Below are positions 61,073-64,000 of a stretch of DNA of 64,000 nt, one piece after another. The notes below the pieces were generated by a model. It saw only the letters and a program-made list of their open reading frames with translations. It made no database searches and was not told where the DNA came from. Positions within the stretch are counted from its first letter, which is position 1. The number at the start of each line of letters is the position of its first letter. The position numbers and the translations under genes were made by a program. This DNA comes from Streptantibioticus silvisoli (GTDB taxonomy: Bacteria > Actinomycetota > Actinomycetes > Streptomycetales > Streptomycetaceae), in NCBI RefSeq assembly GCF_027947535.2, contig NZ_JAAGKO020000009.1, positions 62,001 through 126,000 of the forward strand, in the 5' to 3' direction.

Positions 61073-62446
61073 TCAGCGCGGGCGTTCGGAGGCGTTCTCG
61101 GCCTCCGCAGCGGGAGCCGTGTCGTCGGGGCAGTAGCGGGCCCAGGCGTCGGTGAACTTCGCGCGGGTGAAGGCTTTGGCCTATCGGCCGGCGTCGAAGC
61201 GGCAGTTGGCGGACTTAATGCCGAAGTCCTTCAGCAGCAGGCCCAGATGACGCGGGTTGAGTCCGGCGGTGCCGTAGTCGGCCCAGGGGGCTTCGCTGTC
61301 CTGGCACAGGGCCGTCAGCAGGTCGTTCGTCCGCAGGACCTCGGGGTCGCCCCGGTCGGCGAAGGCGGTGCGGATGTCACGCAGGAGGCGGGTCTTGAGA
61401 CTCGACTCGTCCTCCTGCCCGGCTTCGGCGGCGCACATCGACGCGCAGACCGACCGCGCCCGCTCCGGCCAGTCACCGCCCGCCAGTTCGGCCACGATGA
61501 CCAGCGGCTCCCAGGTGTCGGCCGCCCGGTCCTTGACCGGCATGGCCGGGACCAGTTCGGCGGCATGGTCCAGCAGCGGGCGCAGCCAGGCGGCGAGGCG
61601 GTCGCGCAGGGCGTGGAGGGCCGGGATGTCGCGGCGGGAGCGGAACTGCTCGACCCTCTCGCCGTCCTTGCGGCGCTGCATGCGGATCACGACGGCGCGG
61701 TCCATGACCGTGTCCGGCAGGTCGCCGATACCGGCGAGCGCGGCCATCGCGAAGGTGGGGAAGGCGACCGGCTTGTGTTCGGGTCCGGCGATGCGCAGCG
61801 CGGGCCGGTTGCGCTGGTGCCCGGCGTTGAGGAGGCCGCGCAGTTCCTCGTTGCGCTCCGCCGCCTTGATGCTGCCGAAGATCGTGTCGGCCTCGTCCAC
61901 CAGCAGCGTCGGCGGGTCCTCGCCGATCGCCCGGAAGACCACGGCAGGGCTCGTGTTGACCGTGATCAGCGGTCGGTGCACCGTCTCGGTGACCACGTCC
62001 AGCAACCGCGACTTGCCGCAGCGCTTCGCCGGTCCGACGACCGCCAGGCGCGGCGCGTGCTGCAACGCGGGCTGGACGTGCGTGGCCGCCACCCAGAGCG
62101 CCACCGCCGTCAATGCCTCGTCGCTGGGCAGGATCACGTAGCGCGCGATCGCCTCCCGCAGTTCGTCCAGCAGCCGTGAGCCCTCGACCTCGGTCGGCAC
62201 GGACTCGGCGACGGGTTGTCCCACCGGGACGCCGGCCTGCGCGACGGGCTCGGCCGACACGTCGGCGGGAGTACCGGACGGAACGGACGGCTCGGCAGCG
62301 GCGCCCGACGGCACCGCGTCGGGTGCGTCCGCCAGGTCCTCCTGCACGTCGTCCTGGCGCTGGACCAGCCCTCCGCCGGGGACGGCGACCGGCGGCCAGG
62401 CCGGCTTGGTGCGTGCGGGATCGCAGGCGGATGTCGTAGGTTTCAC
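61073..62446 (-). pseudogene. DUF3631 ATPase-like protein with a premature amber stop
   Basis: From GTG 62446 (GAGGAG 8 bases upstream) the frame encodes 421 residues. They include a P-loop (VVGPAKRCGKS near 136-146), a Walker B-like LLVDEADTIFG and the DUF3631 domain, ending FGIKSANCRFDAGR. There a TAG at 61181-61183 stops it. The same frame goes on for 35 plausible residues (AKAFTRAKFTDAWARYCPDD and onward) to TGA at 61073. A CAG-to-TAG change would explain it, as Gln or a similar residue is expected there. The ATPase core is complete, so a truncated but active protein is possible. DUF3631 proteins belong to actinobacterial plasmid and element replication/transfer modules. Confidence 0.74.
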
Positions 62447-62676
62447 GCGGTAGCTCCTCGTCCGGCGGCTGCGGGCTTGCACGCCCTGGTCGCCGTGTTG
62501 GTTCGTCACGGGCCGTATGGGGAAGCTGGGGCCTCCGGCGTTGCACCGCCGGGGGCCCATCCCCGCCTCGCGGGCGTCGGGACGCCGCGAGGGAACACGG
62601 ACGGTACGTCCACGCCCTGCGGCAGTCCAGCGCCGTTGTGTCAGCTGAACGCAGAATGGCGCTGAGCTCGCCTCCG

Positions 62677-62907
62677 TCACGCCGCAAGCCCCAGCAGGCT
62701 CAGCAGATCCGCCGTCACCACCCGGTACGCCCTGCCGAGCCGCAGCACCCTGCATGGGTAGGCACCCCGCTTGGCCAACTCGTAGCCCTTGCTCCGGCCG
62801 AGCCCCAAAGCCCGGTTGCCGGTGTCGAGGTCGACAGCGGCAGGCAGGGCCAGAAGCTCTTCCCGGGTCATCCCGTACGACCGGTCGGCCGTCGTCTCGT
62901 CTCGCAC
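62677..62907 (-). CDS. Excisionase-like helix-turn-helix protein
   Basis: The 76-residue protein has an AlpA/MerR-like DNA-binding pattern: VDLDTGNRALGLGRSKGYELAKRG, then YPCRVLRLGRAYRVVTADLL. This is the standard layout of element excisionases encoded next to an integrase. The start is GTG at 62907. It precedes the DUF3631 gene by 230 bp, a stretch with no supported gene. Confidence 0.84.
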   Translation of the reverse strand: MRDETTADRSYGMTREELLALPAAVDLDTGNRALGLGRSKGYELAKRGAYPCRVLRLGRAYRVVTADLLSLLGLAA

Positions 62908-63000
62908 GCAACGGTCCTTCGATTACAGCCCTCGGCGAACGCGCCCATCACGTCCGTCTCCAGGCCCTCCGATCCATGATGGTCGAGCTAATGTGTCTGC

Positions 63001-63681
63001 ATGACACAGAGCCGTAATCACACTGGACCGGATGACGAGGACGACGTACCCGAGTGGGTCGACCAGGTCATGGCCACCGTGGCCGCCGAAGTGAGGCGTC
63101 GCAGAAAGGAGATGGGCATGAGCGCGCAGGACCTGGCCGACGCGTGTGCCGAACGCGGCCACCCCATTCCGCGCAACGTCATCGCCAACATGGAGTCCGG
63201 GCGCCGCGCCACCCTCCCCCTGGTCGACGTCATCGTGCTGGCGGATGCGCTGGAGACCTCGCCGATCCTGCTGCTCTACCCCCTCGGCCACACCGACCGG
63301 GTCCAGACGCTCCCGCTCACCGATCCGGAGTCCGCCTGGGACGCGTTGCTGTGGTTCACCGGCGAGGCGAGCGGGCTCCTGGGCGGAGAGGACCCGATGC
63401 TGCGCGCCTTCCGTGCCCATCAGTACCACCAGGCCGCCGCCCGCACCGCCGCCCGCGACGCGGACCACGCCCGTTGGGAAGCCCGCACCGCCAACACCCC
63501 TGAGGAACGGGAGGACGCCCAACGCTCGGCCGACCACTACGCCGCCACCGCCGCCCACCACAGGGATCGGCTCCGCACCGCGCGCGCCTTCATCCGCGAG
63601 GACGGCGGCACGCCGCCACCGCTCCACCCCGATCTCCACGGCATCGACCCCGAGGCCGACGACCCGGAGGAACACCTTTGA
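63001..63681 (+). CDS. XRE family regulator of the integration module
   Basis: The 226-residue regulator has a helix-turn-helix at about residues 25-65 (RRRRKEMGMSAQDLADACAE, then IPRNVIANMESGRR) and a long Ala/Arg-rich helical C-terminus. The start is ATG at 63001, with a possible promoter in the relatively AT-rich 62,980 area. The integrase gene overlaps its last codons by 4 bases, so it is co-translated with it. Confidence 0.86.
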   Translation: MTQSRNHTGPDDEDDVPEWVDQVMATVAAEVRRRRKEMGMSAQDLADACAERGHPIPRNVIANMESGRRATLPLVDVIVLADALETSPILLLYPLGHTDRVQTLPLTDPESAWDALLWFTGEASGLLGGEDPMLRAFRAHQYHQAAARTAARDADHARWEARTANTPEEREDAQRSADHYAATAAHHRDRLRTARAFIREDGGTPPPLHPDLHGIDPEADDPEEHL

Positions 63682-64000
63682 AGGGCTCCACGCACCGCCG
63701 TTGCTACTGCCGCGACCCCAGGACCGGCAAGCCGCTCGGCAAGTCCTGTCCCAAGCTCTCGGGCCGCAAGCACGGCTCCTACTCCATACGCCAGGAACTC
63801 CCACCTCGCGAGGACGGCACCCGCCGCTCCTTCAGCCGCGCCGGGTACGGCAGCCTCAAGGACGCCCAGGCCGACCTCGACCACGTCCGCGCGCTCCTCG
63901 GCCTCGTCGACTCCGACGATCCGGAAGGCGTCGCCCTCATCGCCGCCATGCTGGAGGAGGTCGGCGACGAGAAGACACCCCTGCCCGACGTCGAGGAGAC
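63678..64000 (+). CDS. int: Site-specific tyrosine integrase, N-terminal part (runs off the right edge)
   Basis: TTG at 63678 with GGAGG 7 bases upstream opens a frame to the window edge (107 residues). It begins LKGSTHRRCYCRDPRTGKPL, continues with SCPKLSGRKHGSY, and then has a segment (YGSLKDAQADLDHVRALLGL) typical of the N-terminal, arm-binding region of actinobacterial phage-type integrases. The catalytic R-H-R-Y residues would lie outside. It overlaps the XRE stop (TTGA). It should act on the tRNA-Thr site. Confidence 0.8.
   Translation, partial: MKGSTHRRCYCRDPRTGKPLGKSCPKLSGRKHGSYSIRQELPPREDGTRRSFSRAGYGSLKDAQADLDHVRALLGLVDSDDPEGVALIAAMLEEVGDEKTPLPDVEE

Larger units (their letters stand above)
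38428..64000. mobile_element. Integrative mobilizable/conjugative element, left part (right end outside the window)
   Basis: The left boundary is the tRNA-Thr fragment at 38,428. The right part seen here has the conserved end block of such elements: relaxase, MobC, DUF2637, DUF3631, excisionase-like HTH, XRE regulator and an integrase that runs off the window. Cargo between these includes a toxin-antitoxin pair, a type III restriction-modification island, a RiPP locus and a tyrosyl-tRNA synthetase. At least 25.5 kb is covered. No FtsK/Tra translocase is seen in the window, so self-transfer cannot be judged. An older island could be nested within it, and the right boundary is predicted only. 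Confidence 0.75.

Overview
The window is high-GC actinobacterial chromosome, almost certainly Streptomyces or a close relative. The grounds are GTG and TTG starts with GGAGG-type ribosome sites, a TipA-type regulator, a SigE-family sigma factor, PAS/GAF/PP2C and HATPase regulators, and integrative-element mobility genes of the Streptomyces type (DUF2637, DUF3631, MobC).

Positions 1-38,400 look like host chromosome. Conserved genes include the start of a zinc metalloprotease, dacB, ppa, a DedA/ThrE-like membrane pair, a YbjQ-like protein, a TipA-like regulator, a PP2C phosphatase, asnB, tatA, dnaE, a cysteine-desulfurase-like enzyme and an aldo/keto reductase. Within this lie a PAP2 phosphatase, a BlaI-type repressor and a second DedA protein that share two near-identical 18-bp operators (12,184-12,201 and 12,680-12,697). 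An XRE/ImmA/DUF6545 triad follows, then a sigma/anti-sigma pair. An envelope stretch carries two L,D-transpeptidases and a class-C-type serine hydrolase. A divergent WYL/DinB pair and an XRE/SMP-30/metallo-beta-lactamase-fold group complete this part. The spaces between these genes are rich in GC-biased tandem repeats with units of 16, 17, 20, 30 and 44 bp.

At 38,428-38,468 lies the 3' part of a tRNA-Thr(CGT) gene on the minus strand. It is cut in the anticodon loop and keeps the host terminator next to it. This is the footprint of integration by a tyrosine recombinase. The gene at the far right (63,678 to the window edge) is the start of an integrase, preceded by an XRE regulator and an excisionase-like helix-turn-helix protein. 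I therefore read 38,428 to beyond 64,000 as one integrative mobilizable or conjugative element whose right end, with the intact tRNA, lies outside the window.

The cargo of the element comprises: a PIN toxin and its antitoxin; a macro-domain gene broken by one nonsense codon; a four-gene type III restriction-modification island (SNF2-type helicase, DUF4391 protein, Mod, Res); a compact RiPP locus (radical SAM/SPASM maturase, a 59-residue precursor with five W-x-N/K motifs, a pentapeptide-repeat protein and a probable 2-oxoglutarate/iron oxygenase); a HATPase regulator; an XRE/TPR regulator coupled to a flavoprotein; a complete tyrosyl-tRNA synthetase; relaxase and MobC; DUF2637; and a DUF3631 ATPase gene that is also cut by a nonsense codon.

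The strongest leads are the RiPP locus, the helicase-expanded type III system with a compositionally foreign recognition domain in Mod, and the BlaI-controlled DedA/PAP2 module, which may recycle undecaprenyl phosphate.
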